In this document: one piece after another, positions 1 to 8,695 of the stretch
Numbering within the stretch: the stretch's first letter is position 1
How the letters are laid out: every line of letters begins with the position of its first letter
Source of the DNA: Halorussus halophilus
GTDB taxonomy: Archaea; Halobacteriota; Halobacteria; Halobacteriales; Haladaptataceae
Assembly (NCBI RefSeq): GCF_008831545.1
Contig: NZ_CP044523.1
Span: 2,108,001-2,172,000, forward strand
Length of the DNA: 64,000 bases
Direction: 5' to 3'
Notes under the pieces: generated by a model
Told to the model about the DNA's origin: nothing
Databases searched by the model: none
The model's input: the letters and a program-made list of their open reading frames with translations, nothing else
Translations under genes and position numbers: made by a program

Positions 1-2
1 AG

Positions 3-56
3 CGTCGCCGCGGCACGTTGCTGGAAGAACAGCGCAAACAGCAGTCGAGTGAGTAG
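3..56 (+). CDS. C-terminal tail of a truncated gene (uncertain)
   Basis: An open frame runs in from the left edge and ends at a TAG at 54-56. Its last residues are charged and Gln/Glu-rich, ending EEQRKQQSSE, which looks like the hydrophilic C-terminus of a real protein. Too little is present to name it. In other haloarchaea, cytochrome oxidase or haem biosynthesis genes often sit beside such an ABC pair, but that is context only. The segment from 57 to 109 is a short spacer. Confidence 0.35.
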   Translation, partial: RRRGTLLEEQRKQQSSE

Positions 57-109
57 TCCACTCTCCGCGAACCGAACTCCTTACCTGCGAACCGCCGTTA
101 CCTCCGGCT

Positions 110-1081
110 ATGACCGACGTACTTGTCGCCGACGGACTCCGCAAGGAGTACGGCGACACCACCGCGCTCGACGGCGTCTCCCTCTCGGTCGCCGAGGGCG
201 AGGTGTTCGCGCTCATCGGACCGAACGGCGCGGGCAAGACGACGCTCGTCCGGGCGCTCACGGGAACGACGACGCCCGACGCGGGTTCAGTCTCGTTGCT
301 CGGAAGCGACCCGACTGACGCCGACCGCGAGGGGCTCGGCTTACTCCCCCAGTCGTTCGACCCACCCGAACGACTGACCGCGCGCGAACTGCTCGACTAC
401 TACGCGGGCCTCTACGACGACTCGCGCGACGTCGAAACGGTCCTCGCGGAGGTCGGCATGGACGATGCTGGGACGACGTGGTACGAGAACCTCTCGGGTG
501 GCCAACGACGCCGGACCTGCGTCGGGACGGCGCTCGTCAACGACCCGGACGTGCTGTTTCTGGACGAACCGACCACTGGAATCGACCCCGCGGGTCGTCG
601 GGCGCTCTGGTCGCTCATCGAAGACCTCGCCGACCGCGGGACGACCGTCTTCCTCACCACGCACTACATGGAAGAAGCCGAACACCTCGCGGACCGCGTG
701 GGACTCCTCGCGGAGGGGAGCGTCGTCGAAGTCGGCCCACCAGCAGACCTCGTGGCCGAGTACGGTGGCCAGAGCAGACTCGTGGTCGCTCCAGAAAACG
801 CCGAATCGGGCGCAGACGCACTCGAAGCGAGCAACTTCGGCGTACGGACGACCGGCGAGGGACTAGTCGTCGAAGGCGTCGCTCCCGAGGACATCGGCGA
901 CGTGGTCGCCGCGCTGAACGACCGCGGCGTCGAGTACGAGGCACTGACGTGGAAACAACCCGACTTGGAGAGCGTCTTCCTCGAATTGACGGGGCAGTCG
1001 GTGGCCGATGGGACGCTCTCGACTGCGGGCGTCGGTGCGAGCGAGCGCGAGGAAGTCGCGCTCGCCGGAGGTGAGCAATGA
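110..1081 (+). CDS. ABC-2 type exporter, ATP-binding protein
   Basis: Cytoplasmic ATPase of an ABC-2 exporter of the NatA/daunorubicin-resistance type. The nucleotide-binding domain fills about residues 1-230. It has Walker A GPNGAGKTT (about 37-45), a Q-loop LLPQSF, signature LSGGQRRR, Walker B VLFLDEPTTGIDP and the switch His in TTHYMEEAE. A C-terminal accessory region of about 90 residues follows. The stop overlaps the permease start by 4 bases (ATGA), so the pair is translationally coupled. The substrate cannot be read from sequence. Proximity to DUF420 and oxidase subunit I suggests a role in oxidase maturation or haem/copper handling, but this is inference. Confidence 0.93.
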   Translation: MTDVLVADGLRKEYGDTTALDGVSLSVAEGEVFALIGPNGAGKTTLVRALTGTTTPDAGSVSLLGSDPTDADREGLGLLPQSFDPPERLTARELLDYYAGLYDDSRDVETVLAEVGMDDAGTTWYENLSGGQRRRTCVGTALVNDPDVLFLDEPTTGIDPAGRRALWSLIEDLADRGTTVFLTTHYMEEAEHLADRVGLLAEGSVVEVGPPADLVAEYGGQSRLVVAPENAESGADALEASNFGVRTTGEGLVVEGVAPEDIGDVVAALNDRGVEYEALTWKQPDLESVFLELTGQSVADGTLSTAGVGASEREEVALAGGEQ

Positions 1082-1881
1082 CCGCGACCAGCAGGGTTAG
1101 TGCCGAGGCAACTGCCGCGTGGCACTCGTTCGTCAGGCGACGGACGGCGGTGTTCTTCACGTTCTTCTTCCCGGTCATCCTCATCCTCATCTTCGCCGTG
1201 CTGGTGCAGACGAACCCCGGCGGCGGTGGCGGGGGCGGCCTCTTCACCGAACCCGCGGGCTACTACCTACCGGGCTATCTCGCGGTAGTCGTGCTGTTCA
1301 CGCCGCTCTCGCGGGTCGGTTCGACCGTCGCGCGCCACCGCGAAGGGAACCGATTCGAGAAGTTGGCGACGACGCCCCTCTCTCGCGCGGAGTGGCTGTT
1401 GGCTCACACGCTCGTCAACGTGGTCATCATCGGCATCGCCAGTCTCATCATCCTCGGCCTGATGGCGCTCGTGACCGGTACGGCGAACCTCGCACTCGGC
1501 CCGGCGAACCTCGCAATCGTCGCGGTGTTCGTCGCCTTCGCCGTCGCGCTGTTCTGTGGTCTCGGGGCGATGCTGGGGAGTCTGGCGGACTCGCAAGACG
1601 GCGTGATTGCGGCCAGTAATGCCATCGCGCTCCCGTTGCTCTTCCTGTCGAACACGTTCGTCACGCCGGAGTTGCTTCCCGCGTGGTTCCGACCGGCGAT
1701 GAGCCTCTCGCCGCTGACCTACTTCGCACGGGGCGTTCGGGACGTGACGTACCCGCAGATGGAAATCATGCGAGTCGGCGGCTCTTCGCTCGTCGGCTGG
1801 CAGTTCAATCTCGCGATACTCGCAGTGCTGACGGTCGTCTTCTTCGCCGTCGGTGCTGCGCTGATTCCGCAGACCGACTGA
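1078..1881 (+). CDS. ABC-2 type exporter, membrane permease
   Basis: Integral membrane partner of the preceding ATPase. A short cytoplasmic N-terminus is followed by a first membrane span (about 22-41), a glycine-only run after NP in the loop (about 45-52), and five further hydrophobic segments, as in ABC2_membrane permeases. The motif SLSPLTYFARGVRD near the C-terminus is typical of the family. The length of 267 residues is normal. It starts inside the ATPase stop codon. Confidence 0.92.
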   Translation: MTATSRVSAEATAAWHSFVRRRTAVFFTFFFPVILILIFAVLVQTNPGGGGGGGLFTEPAGYYLPGYLAVVVLFTPLSRVGSTVARHREGNRFEKLATTPLSRAEWLLAHTLVNVVIIGIASLIILGLMALVTGTANLALGPANLAIVAVFVAFAVALFCGLGAMLGSLADSQDGVIAASNAIALPLLFLSNTFVTPELLPAWFRPAMSLSPLTYFARGVRDVTYPQMEIMRVGGSSLVGWQFNLAILAVLTVVFFAVGAALIPQTD

Positions 1882-1977
1882 GTCGAGTCGAAGTGGGCGA
1901 ACTCGTCCAGACTGACCGAACTGCTATCCTCAAGTCCGACCGAATTGCTATCTAGTTGTGGGACGTCTCTTCGACTG

Positions 1978-2238
1978 ATGTTCTTCGACCCGTTCGAGGA
2001 AGAACACGGTGGAGAGCGGGACCCGCAGTTGCAACAGTCGATACAGAGCATCTCGACCGAGACGCTTCAGCAGTTCATCCTCCTCGCAGTTCTCGTGCAG
2101 GTTGGACTGTTCGCTATCAGTATTGGCCTGCTTCTCGTTGGATTCCGCGGCGAGTTGGTTCTCGGCGGTGCGTTGGCCTGCGTCGGGGTTGTGGCGCTCG
2201 TCGTCGCCGTCGTCGTGTATCGGCGTCGGGGCGACTGA
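1978..2238 (+). CDS. Small two-span membrane protein
   Basis: An 86-residue protein beginning MFFDPFEEEHGG. An acidic, Gln-rich N-terminal third precedes two closely spaced hydrophobic helices (about 38-58 and 62-82) and ends in RRRGD, so the C-terminus probably lies in the cytoplasm. An upstream in-frame TTG at 1945 would add eleven residues, but the ATG is preferred because the family-like acidic start follows it directly. No function is recognised. It lies between the ABC pair and the oxidase genes and may belong to the same locus. Confidence 0.7.
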   Translation: MFFDPFEEEHGGERDPQLQQSIQSISTETLQQFILLAVLVQVGLFAISIGLLLVGFRGELVLGGALACVGVVALVVAVVVYRRRGD

Positions 2239-2251
2239 AGGGAAGAAGGAT

Positions 2252-2806
2252 TCACTCGTTTGTCTCGGAGACTCGCGTCCGAACGCTCTCGTAGCCGCTC
2301 GCCGATTCGTCGCGGACCGCGTTCACGTCTCGATTCGCGGAGACGCCTTTCAGTCGAAGCGCTTCCACGGCGTCGTTCACGTCCGTCTCGGTCGGAAAGG
2401 TGAGTTCGTACGTCGCTTGCTCTCCGTCTTCGACGTGGGTAATACGTAGGGTCGTGCTGTCTCGTTGGAGGTCCTCGATGCTGTCGAGTGGGAGGGTCTT
2501 CGACCGGGAGAGTTGCCACGCGACGACGAGTCCGAGAACGCCGACTGCCGCGAGCGAAAGCCACTGTAGCATCGACGGTTGCTCGGGACCCAGCAACGCC
2601 TGAACTGCGGGGACGAGACGCACGAAGAGGCTCGCTATCCCGTACATCGACAGGAGAAAGAGGGCTCTGTGTTTCCACTCCGCCCTCGTCCACTTCTCGC
2701 GGAGTCCGCCACGGAACATGCTCGGGAGTGAGTACTCGACGTGGAGTTTCCCGTCCGTGACGTGCGCTCGCCCGCGGGAAGTGGGGTACGCCCACGAATC
2801 GTCCAT
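2252..2806 (-). CDS. Hypothetical membrane-anchored protein
   Basis: A 184-residue protein with an N-terminal soluble part (1-45), two hydrophobic helices (about 47-67 and 80-98), and a cytoplasmic C-terminal domain of about 85 residues. The C-terminal domain resembles a PH-like fold in its pattern of short strands (for example TTLRITHVEDGEQATYEL) followed by a helix (DVNDAVEALRLKGV). That fold assignment is only an impression. It converges on the small gene that ends 13 bases away. No specific function is assigned. Confidence 0.75.
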   Translation of the reverse strand: MDDSWAYPTSRGRAHVTDGKLHVEYSLPSMFRGGLREKWTRAEWKHRALFLLSMYGIASLFVRLVPAVQALLGPEQPSMLQWLSLAAVGVLGLVVAWQLSRSKTLPLDSIEDLQRDSTTLRITHVEDGEQATYELTFPTETDVNDAVEALRLKGVSANRDVNAVRDESASGYESVRTRVSETNE

Positions 2807-2845
2807 CGGTCGTGGGTCTCGCTCTACCGAGTTAGTTCATGCGGA

Positions 2846-3460
2846 CTACACAAGAGGGACGGAGGACACGAACATGGGCACGTACTTCTCGGCCCCGTAG
2901 ACGTGGTTGAGCATCACGTAGGTAACGATGCCGAGCGCGAGGCTGAGACTCCACGCCCCTGCGGCCCAGCGACCGACTTTCGCGTGTGCCGTCTCTCTCA
3001 GTTCGGCAGGCGAGTGGGTCAGTCCGAGGACGACGGCGTAGATGACCACTGGCACCGCGACGACCGACAGCAGGATGTGTATCGCCAGCATCACGAGGTA
3101 GGCGTAGTACGGCAAGCCGGTCGCGGCAATGTGTTTCTCGCCGCCGCCCCCGACCTTGGTGAGGTAGAACGCGAGGAAGACGAGGATGAGCGAGAACGCT
3201 GTAAGCATCGCGGCGCGGTGTTTGCGGATCTCGCCCGCTCGAATCCAGCGCCACCCCATCAAGAGCGAAGCGAGTGCGACCGTGTTGACGACCGCGATGG
3301 CGTGGCTCAGCAGGTCTACGGTCGGGCGTTCGAGTTCCGGGTAGATGGGCAACAGTCCGGCGAACGTCCCGAGGACGAGGACGTAGCCCAGAATCGAGAG
3401 GACGACCGTGGCGGCCCGTGGGTTTTCCTTGACCCGCCGCTTGGCAGTCGTGGTGGACAT
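2846..3460 (-). CDS. DUF420 family membrane protein
   Basis: A 204-residue protein with five or six hydrophobic helices. It matches the DUF420 pattern: His residues in the helices (LLSHAIAVVN, IRKHRAAM, LAIHILLSVVAVP) and a C-terminal segment ending in a helix with LNHVYG. DUF420 proteins commonly sit next to haem-copper oxidase genes and are related to oxidase assembly proteins of the CtaG/CtaM type. The gene is transcribed in the same direction as oxidase subunit I, about 480 bases downstream of it. A haem or copper insertion role is plausible but unproven. Confidence 0.85.
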   Translation of the reverse strand: MSTTTAKRRVKENPRAATVVLSILGYVLVLGTFAGLLPIYPELERPTVDLLSHAIAVVNTVALASLLMGWRWIRAGEIRKHRAAMLTAFSLILVFLAFYLTKVGGGGEKHIAATGLPYYAYLVMLAIHILLSVVAVPVVIYAVVLGLTHSPAELRETAHAKVGRWAAGAWSLSLALGIVTYVMLNHVYGAEKYVPMFVSSVPLV

Positions 3461-3942
3461 GATTCGAGTTTAGAACCTTCAACTCAAGTGTGTTGCTGTC
3501 TGGCTCCTCCGTCTTCAGAGATAAATTGTATCCGTGGACGTTGGTTCTGGTTCTGATGATTTTGCTCTTGATTTCGAGAAGCTAGCTACTCCCGATACCG
3601 ATGAGAGACCGCACAGCACCGAAACGACCACACGCCTCCCCAACCGACTGCGTTTCTCGATTTCGAACGACGCGAAGCGTCTCGCCAGCCTCGTCCCTCG
3701 CACGGTTTCGACGTGGCTCAAACCACCGGAGGACAAACCGTGTCCTCCGTAGTCACACTCGCTTCGTCTTCGCGCGGTGGTGCCGCGCGAACGGTCCGAG
3801 GGACGGAGTCCCTCGCTACTCGCGTGACCACGAGCCACGTCAGCGCGCGCTGTGTGTTCGTGAAAATCCCGAATTCAGGCCAATTGGATTCTCTACGTGG
3901 CGTCAAAGAAGACGAAAAACCGAAACCGCTAATTCAACCGCG
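3461..3942. repeat. Dispersed hairpin element, copy A, in a 482-base gap
   Basis: No gene is seen in this gap between oxidase subunit I and DUF420. A conserved arm (about 3576-3705) starts GAGAAGCTAGCTAC, contains CACACGCCTCCCCAACCGACT-like sequence (about 3635) and ends TCGTCCCTCGCACGG. It is followed by a branched set of perfect inverted repeats: an outer stem 3711-3719 with 3832-3840, enclosing hairpins 3728-3735/3741-3748, 3771-3777/3783-3789 and 3798-3803/3809-3814. The arm recurs inverted near 18.2 kb and again near 38.8 kb. Confidence 0.75.
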
Positions 3943-5706
3943 TTATTCGTCGTCTGTGTCCTGACCGCCGTCAGTAGCGACCTCTTCGCCGCCGTCGGTG
4001 GCGATGGCCGTCTCGCGCTTGCGCTCGAACCACGCCCACTCTTTCGAGCGGAGGCCGTCTTCTTCGAGGTTCCACGGGTCCGCAGATTCGACGTGCGGTC
4101 CTTCGAGCCACGAGACGACGATGTTCCAGACGAAGATGAGCTGTCCGAAGCCCATCACGAACGCGCCGACCGTCGCGATGAGGTGGAGGTCGGTGAACTG
4201 CGGCAGGTACGTCGCGTAGCGGCGCGGCATGCCGCCGTAGCCGAGGAACAGCATCGAGAAGAACGTCACGTTCGTCCCGATCATCGTCAGCCAGAAGTGC
4301 CACTGTGCGAGGCCCTTCTGGTACATCCGACCGGTGTACATCGGGAACCAGTAGTAGATGCCAGCGAAGCCAGCGACCGCGATGGCACCCATGACGATGT
4401 AGTGGAAGTGACCCACGACGTAGTAGGTGTCGTGCAGTACGAGGTCCACCGGCACCGCCGCCAGGAAGACGCCCGTGACACCGCCGATGATGAAGTTCGA
4501 GACGAACCCGATGCAGAACAGCATCGGTGCGGTCATCCGGAGCCGCCCGTTCCACATCGTCGTAATCCAGTTGAACGTCTTCACTGCGCTCGGGACCGCG
4601 ATGGCCAAAGACACCGCCATGAAGCTCGCACGGATTCGCGGGTCGATACCCGTGGAGAACATGTGGTGGGCCCAGACGCCGAAGCTCAGGACGCCGATTG
4701 CCAGCGTCGAGTAGACGACGAACTTGAACCCGAACAGCTTGCGACCGGAGAACCGTGGCAGAATCAAGCTCACGAGTCCCATCGGCGGCAACACGAGGAT
4801 GTACACCTCCGGATGGCCGAAGAACCAGAACAGGTGTTGCCACAGTATCGGACCGCCACCTTCGACCGCGAAGAACATCGTGCCGAAGTTCCGGTCGAGC
4901 AGGAGCATCACCAGCGCGCTCCCGAGCAGCGGGAACGAGAACAGGATGAGGCCCGACTGGGTGAGCATCGTCCACGAGAAGATGTCGAGGCTCTCCCAGC
5001 CGACGTCCTCGCCGCGCTCGGTGAAGATTGTGGCGATGAAGTTGATCGCACCCATCGTCGCCGAGACACCGGAGAGGTGCAGTCCCAACAACATCAGGTC
5101 CACGCCGGGATTGGCCTGCTCGGCCGACAGCGGCGTGTACATCGTCCAACTCGTCTGTGCAGGTTGAATCTGACCGCCGGTCATCGTCGCCAGCGGGAAG
5201 CCAGCCCAGATGAGGAGTGCGGCGGGCGGAAGCAACCAGAACGCGATGGCGTTGATGCGTGGGAACGCCATGTCGTCCGCGCCGATGAGTAACGGGATGA
5301 AGTAGTTACCGAACGCCGCGATTATGGGCGTCCCGAAGAGGAACAGCATCGTGATGCCGTGGGTCGTCAGCAGCGCGTTGTAGAAGTTCGCACCGATGAA
5401 GTTCTCTGCGGGGGCGGCCAGTTCCGCGCGCATCAGCAGGACGGCGATGCCGCCCCACGCGAACGCGAAGAGTCCGTAGCCGCCGTAGAGGAATCCGATG
5501 TCTTTGTGGTCTACCGTCGTGAGCCAGCGGATGATTCCAGCAGGCTTCTCGTGATGTGCCTGCCCGGTCTGTTCGCCGACGTACCCACCGCCACCAGTGA
5601 GGGGCGTGTACGAGCGCCAGTCCTCGACGCGAGAGAGGAACGCGGCGACCGCCAAGAGGAAGACCCCCATGACGACAGTGAGTGCTATCTGCCCGGCTTC
5701 TACCAT
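3943..5706 (-). CDS. coxA: Haem-copper terminal oxidase, subunit I
   Basis: Catalytic subunit of an aa3-type oxygen reductase. It reduces O2 to water at the haem a3-CuB centre and pumps protons across the cell membrane. The 587 residues carry about thirteen spans. Visible landmarks are DHKDIGFLYG, the low-spin haem His in TTHGITMLF, the CuB His and cross-linked Tyr in FFGHPEVYILVLPP, the CuB His pair in GVWAHHMFSTG, and the two haem ligands in YYVVGHFHYIVMGA. The N-terminal extension includes an extra span, common in haloarchaea. The C-terminal tail is hydrophilic with a repeated ATDGG. Subunit II is not in the window. A TATA-like CTTTACC about 27 bases upstream fits a leaderless transcript. 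Confidence 0.96.
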   Translation of the reverse strand: MVEAGQIALTVVMGVFLLAVAAFLSRVEDWRSYTPLTGGGGYVGEQTGQAHHEKPAGIIRWLTTVDHKDIGFLYGGYGLFAFAWGGIAVLLMRAELAAPAENFIGANFYNALLTTHGITMLFLFGTPIIAAFGNYFIPLLIGADDMAFPRINAIAFWLLPPAALLIWAGFPLATMTGGQIQPAQTSWTMYTPLSAEQANPGVDLMLLGLHLSGVSATMGAINFIATIFTERGEDVGWESLDIFSWTMLTQSGLILFSFPLLGSALVMLLLDRNFGTMFFAVEGGGPILWQHLFWFFGHPEVYILVLPPMGLVSLILPRFSGRKLFGFKFVVYSTLAIGVLSFGVWAHHMFSTGIDPRIRASFMAVSLAIAVPSAVKTFNWITTMWNGRLRMTAPMLFCIGFVSNFIIGGVTGVFLAAVPVDLVLHDTYYVVGHFHYIVMGAIAVAGFAGIYYWFPMYTGRMYQKGLAQWHFWLTMIGTNVTFFSMLFLGYGGMPRRYATYLPQFTDLHLIATVGAFVMGFGQLIFVWNIVVSWLEGPHVESADPWNLEEDGLRSKEWAWFERKRETAIATDGGEEVATDGGQDTDDE

Positions 5707-5901
5707 GGTCGAAGGTCAGGACCACAGGGTAAAGAAAGGTTAGGTTATGGACCTACGGAGGGGCCAGAGGGCGTGGGGAATCGTGAAAATTCGGCCGTTG
5801 GTCAACGACATCGACGGTAACGACAGTTCCGACCAACACTGGACTTTAGAAGGATGGCGTCGAAGAGGATTGTCGAGTCATCTACGACTCGGGGAGGGGA
5901 C

Positions 5902-7272
5902 ATGCAGACGATACTACTTACCGTAGACGCACTACGGGCAGACCATCTCGGGCAGTACGGCTACGAACGCGACACCATGCCAGCGTTGGACCGACTGACA
6001 GACGCAGGTACGACGTTCGAGCAGGCGTACTCGAACGCGCCGTACACGCGCATCTCGATACCGTCGTTCCAAACGTCGCAGTTCCTCGCGTACGACGAGA
6101 TAGCACGACTGCCGACTATCGCGTCGATTCTGAGAAACCACGGCACGAAGACGGCCGTCGTCGGCACCCAAACCGGCGTCGGCCTCGTCGATGGGGACTT
6201 CAGGTTCGAAGAGAACCTCGATATGGGGCGTGACGAGTACTACGACGAAGCGAATCGGGACCGGTCACTAGGCGAGCAAGTGAGCCACCGAATCGACCGA
6301 TTCGCTAGCAAAATCGGGCCGAAACTTCGGCAAGTCGAGTCGCTCTACGAACCGATAAACGCCGCGTATCGGCGACTCGTGCCGACGAACGACTTCCAGT
6401 ATCTCGGCTACACGAGTGCCGAGCGAGTGACCGACCGGGCGACCGAGTGGATTCGAGACAATCAACACGACGACTTCTTCCTCTGGATTCACTACATGGA
6501 GGCCCACCGGCCATATGGCGTCCACGACACGGACCCGGCGTACCCCGACGAGCAACTCGACCGGGACCGAATCAAGGAGTTGATGAAGACCGCAGGAACT
6601 ACTCCCGAGGAAATCACCGAGTCAGAGCGCGAGTTGCTCGTAGACCTCTACGACTCGGACCTGCGATACTGCTCGCGCCACCTCGAACGATTGTTCGACG
6701 CGCTCGACGGACTCGGCCTCTGGGAGGAGACGAACCTCCTCTTTTCGGCCGACCACGGCGAGGAGTTTCACGAACACGGCCACTACTTCCACCGCAACTA
6801 CCCCTACGACGAGTTGATACACGTTCCACTTCTCGTGAAGGGCGACGACCTGCCTGTGGACGAGCGCGTCGAGGAACAGCGACAACTGCTCGACCTCGCG
6901 CCCACCATCTGTCAGTTTCACGGCGTCGAGACGGACGAGTTCGACTTCGAAGGTGAACCGCTGTTCGAGGGCGAGGAGCGCAAGATCGTCGCGCTCGGTT
7001 CCGGACGACCGGACGACGAGCAGGTCGTCGCTGGCCGGTGGGATGGCTGGAAGTTCATCGCGGACGCCGAGTCGGTGCAGTTGTACGACTTGGACACAGA
7101 CCCCAGGGAGTCGGAGAACGTCGCCGACGACAATCAGGACGTAGTTCGGCGATTCCAGAGAGAGATTCCCGACTACCTCTTCGACCGCGAAGACGAGTCG
7201 CTCAGGGACCCCGTAGACGAAGTGGACAAAGAGCAACTAGAGGCACTGGGCTATCTCGAACTGCAAGAGTGA
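5902..7272 (+). CDS. Sulfatase-like hydrolase/transferase (alkaline phosphatase superfamily)
   Basis: Predicted soluble metal-dependent hydrolase or phospho-transferase of about 456 residues. The superfamily metal residues are visible in TVDALRADHLGQYGY at the N-terminus and in FSADHGEEFHEHGHYF later. The usual sulfatase nucleophile motif (C/S-x-P-x-R) is absent. The equivalent region reads NAPYTRISIPSF, so a Thr or Ser may act as nucleophile, as in phosphoethanolamine-transferase-like members. The ATG at 5902 is preferred over 5854: a TATA-like element at about 5842-5850 would start transcription downstream of 5854, and a purine-rich GGGGAGGGGA precedes 5902. The substrate is unknown; glycan or polar-lipid modification is possible. 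Confidence 0.85.
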   Translation: MQTILLTVDALRADHLGQYGYERDTMPALDRLTDAGTTFEQAYSNAPYTRISIPSFQTSQFLAYDEIARLPTIASILRNHGTKTAVVGTQTGVGLVDGDFRFEENLDMGRDEYYDEANRDRSLGEQVSHRIDRFASKIGPKLRQVESLYEPINAAYRRLVPTNDFQYLGYTSAERVTDRATEWIRDNQHDDFFLWIHYMEAHRPYGVHDTDPAYPDEQLDRDRIKELMKTAGTTPEEITESERELLVDLYDSDLRYCSRHLERLFDALDGLGLWEETNLLFSADHGEEFHEHGHYFHRNYPYDELIHVPLLVKGDDLPVDERVEEQRQLLDLAPTICQFHGVETDEFDFEGEPLFEGEERKIVALGSGRPDDEQVVAGRWDGWKFIADAESVQLYDLDTDPRESENVADDNQDVVRRFQREIPDYLFDREDESLRDPVDEVDKEQLEALGYLELQE

Positions 7273-7301
7273 GCCTGTAGAAGGCGAGACAGAGCAGCAG
7301 T

Positions 7302-7511
7302 TCAGATGACCTTCGCGGCGAAGTAGGTCAACAGCGCGAGTCCGACGAACGGGACGACGAGGAGTGCGAAGCCGACCATCGAGGTCAGTCCCGCGATTTC
7401 CCACGGCGAGGCGATTAAGAACAGCGCGAGGAAGAACCCGATGATACCCAGGGGGATGATGTTGACGGTGATGTCGAGCCACGTCTCGCGGTCGAAGATG
7501 GGGGTTGCCAT
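7302..7511 (-). CDS. Small two-span membrane protein (haloarchaeal, oxidase-associated type)
   Basis: A 69-residue protein starting MATPIFDRETWLD, with two hydrophobic helices and a C-terminal Lys. The opening resembles a haloarchaea-restricted family often found near cytochrome oxidase genes (I believe DUF6684, not verified). The open frame extends 59 residues further upstream, but that part is basic, low-complexity and unlike the rest, so the internal ATG is chosen. It sits 46 bases downstream of the next membrane gene on the same strand. Confidence 0.75.
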   Translation of the reverse strand: MATPIFDRETWLDITVNIIPLGIIGFFLALFLIASPWEIAGLTSMVGFALLVVPFVGLALLTYFAAKVI

Positions 7512-7557
7512 GTCCGACGATAGCCGGTGGGCCGACAAATAGGTTGTCGATTCGGAT

Positions 7558-7923
7558 TCAACGATTGGTCTGTTCGGGGACCCAGACCGACCCGAACGCA
7601 CCGCCGAGCAGACAGAGTGCCCCACCGACCACGATTGCGATACCGCGAGTCTGAATCGACCCGCTGGTCGTGTAAGCGATGGCACCACCGACGGCCAGCG
7701 AGACGACCGCCGCCGTAATCAGTCCCTTCCACGGGTTTGCGATGTAGCCCGACTCGCGCAGCACGCCGACTGTACTCCCGACGAACAGGAGCATCCCGCC
7801 GACGGTGACGGGGAAGAGCGGCACGACGATGCCGACTTCGAAGATGGCGAGTCCGAAGGCGACAAATATCGGCCACGGACTCGCTTTTCGATATTCGTCG
7901 CTCAGGCCCGGTTGTTCGTCCAT
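7558..7923 (-). CDS. Small membrane protein, oxidase-neighbourhood type
   Basis: A 121-residue protein with a hydrophilic N-terminus (MDEQPGLSDEYRKASPWP) and four hydrophobic segments containing conserved Gly and Pro (about 18-38, 41-58, 69-88, 93-113). It looks like the haloarchaea-only families that accompany cox genes (possibly DUF7541, from memory). It forms a likely two-gene unit with the 69-residue protein downstream. A structural or assembly role in the oxidase is only a guess from location. Confidence 0.72.
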   Translation of the reverse strand: MDEQPGLSDEYRKASPWPIFVAFGLAIFEVGIVVPLFPVTVGGMLLFVGSTVGVLRESGYIANPWKGLITAAVVSLAVGGAIAYTTSGSIQTRGIAIVVGGALCLLGGAFGSVWVPEQTNR

Positions 7924-8215
7924 ACCCGTCGCTCGGGGCGGCGCAGACTAAAGGGCACCGACTACGAACTGGGTCCCCCTCCGATGGTGACCGAACCGAG
8001 TTACCTAACCGCGGTGACCGAACGTGGTCAGAAATCGACGTTCGTCCGAACACACGAGCGAGGTATCGGGACTAGTTCAGTGAGAAACAGTAACTAACGC
8101 CCTGATTTGTACATCATTTTTAAAAGGATTAGCGGTAATCAGTACTCGTACTCTGCTGGAGTTGTTTCGCGACGACTAGCAGATAGACACTGCGTAGGCC
8201 GAGTACGGAGTAATC
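7924..8215. other. Intergenic region with probable promoter of the HTH gene
   Basis: No gene is seen. An AT-rich stretch CATTTTTAAAAGGATT at about 8114-8129 is the best TATA-box candidate. It would give a leader of about 70 bases before the ATG at 8216. The rest is unremarkable. Confidence 0.4.
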
Positions 8216-8560
8216 ATGAAAACTGAGTCCTCAGACACTAGAGTACGTACTTTCGTGGGGTCGGACCTCTCGCTAGATGCCACCTTCGACGCCTTTTCGC
8301 ACCCGACACGCCGACAGACGTTGGAGTATCTGTCCACACGAGTCGGCGCCGTTTCGCTCGACGAACTTGCGGACGCGCTCGCCGCGGTCGGTCCCGACTC
8401 CGCGTGTGAACACACTCACATCTCGCTCCACCACAACCATCTCCCGAAGTTAGCCGACTTCGGTCTCGTTCGCTACGACGCCAAGGAGCATCTGGTCGAG
8501 TTGGCCGTCGAGTTTGGAGAGATAACGCCGTATTTCGACCTGTCGTCGGTAGACCGGTAG
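8216..8560 (+). CDS. Small winged-helix regulator (DUF7344-type)
   Basis: A 114-residue ArsR-like DNA-binding protein. The core reads DAFSHPTRRQTLEYL, then a recognition-helix region around ISLHHNHLPKLADFGLVRYD and a wing ending EHLVELA. This arrangement matches a haloarchaeal domain usually listed as DUF7344. It probably acts as a transcription regulator. No ligand-binding cysteines are evident beyond a single Cys-Glu-His (about 62-64). Its target is unknown. It converges on the next gene across a 135-base spacer holding tandem repeats. Confidence 0.82.
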   Translation: MKTESSDTRVRTFVGSDLSLDATFDAFSHPTRRQTLEYLSTRVGAVSLDELADALAAVGPDSACEHTHISLHHNHLPKLADFGLVRYDAKEHLVELAVEFGEITPYFDLSSVDR

Positions 8561-8582
8561 TCGAAGAACAGACCACTGTCGT

Positions 8583-8668
8583 TTCACCGTTCGTCCTCTC
8601 ACCGTCTAACCTCTCGCCGTCCATCGTCTCGCCGTCCATCGTCTCGCCGTCTATCGTCTCATCGTCTT
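8583..8668. repeat. 15-base tandem repeat, about five and a half units
   Basis: Units of CTCGCCGTCCATCGT are seen at 8613-8627, 8628-8642 and 8643-8657 (one change). Diverged units lie at 8583-8597 and 8598-8612, with a partial unit at 8658-8668. The array lies between two convergent genes. The unit is a multiple of three, but no supported gene covers it. Confidence 0.85.
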
Positions 8669-8695
8669 TTCTACGACTGAGAAAACGACCCTCGA

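Noticed and set aside
3601-5292. A long plus-strand frame of over 500 residues opposite coxA
   Set aside because: It is a mirror of the oxidase gene in GC-rich DNA, rich in Arg, Glu and His, with no recognisable domains.
8583-8668. CRISPR-like array
   Set aside because: The 15-base units follow each other directly with no spacers, and no cas genes are near.
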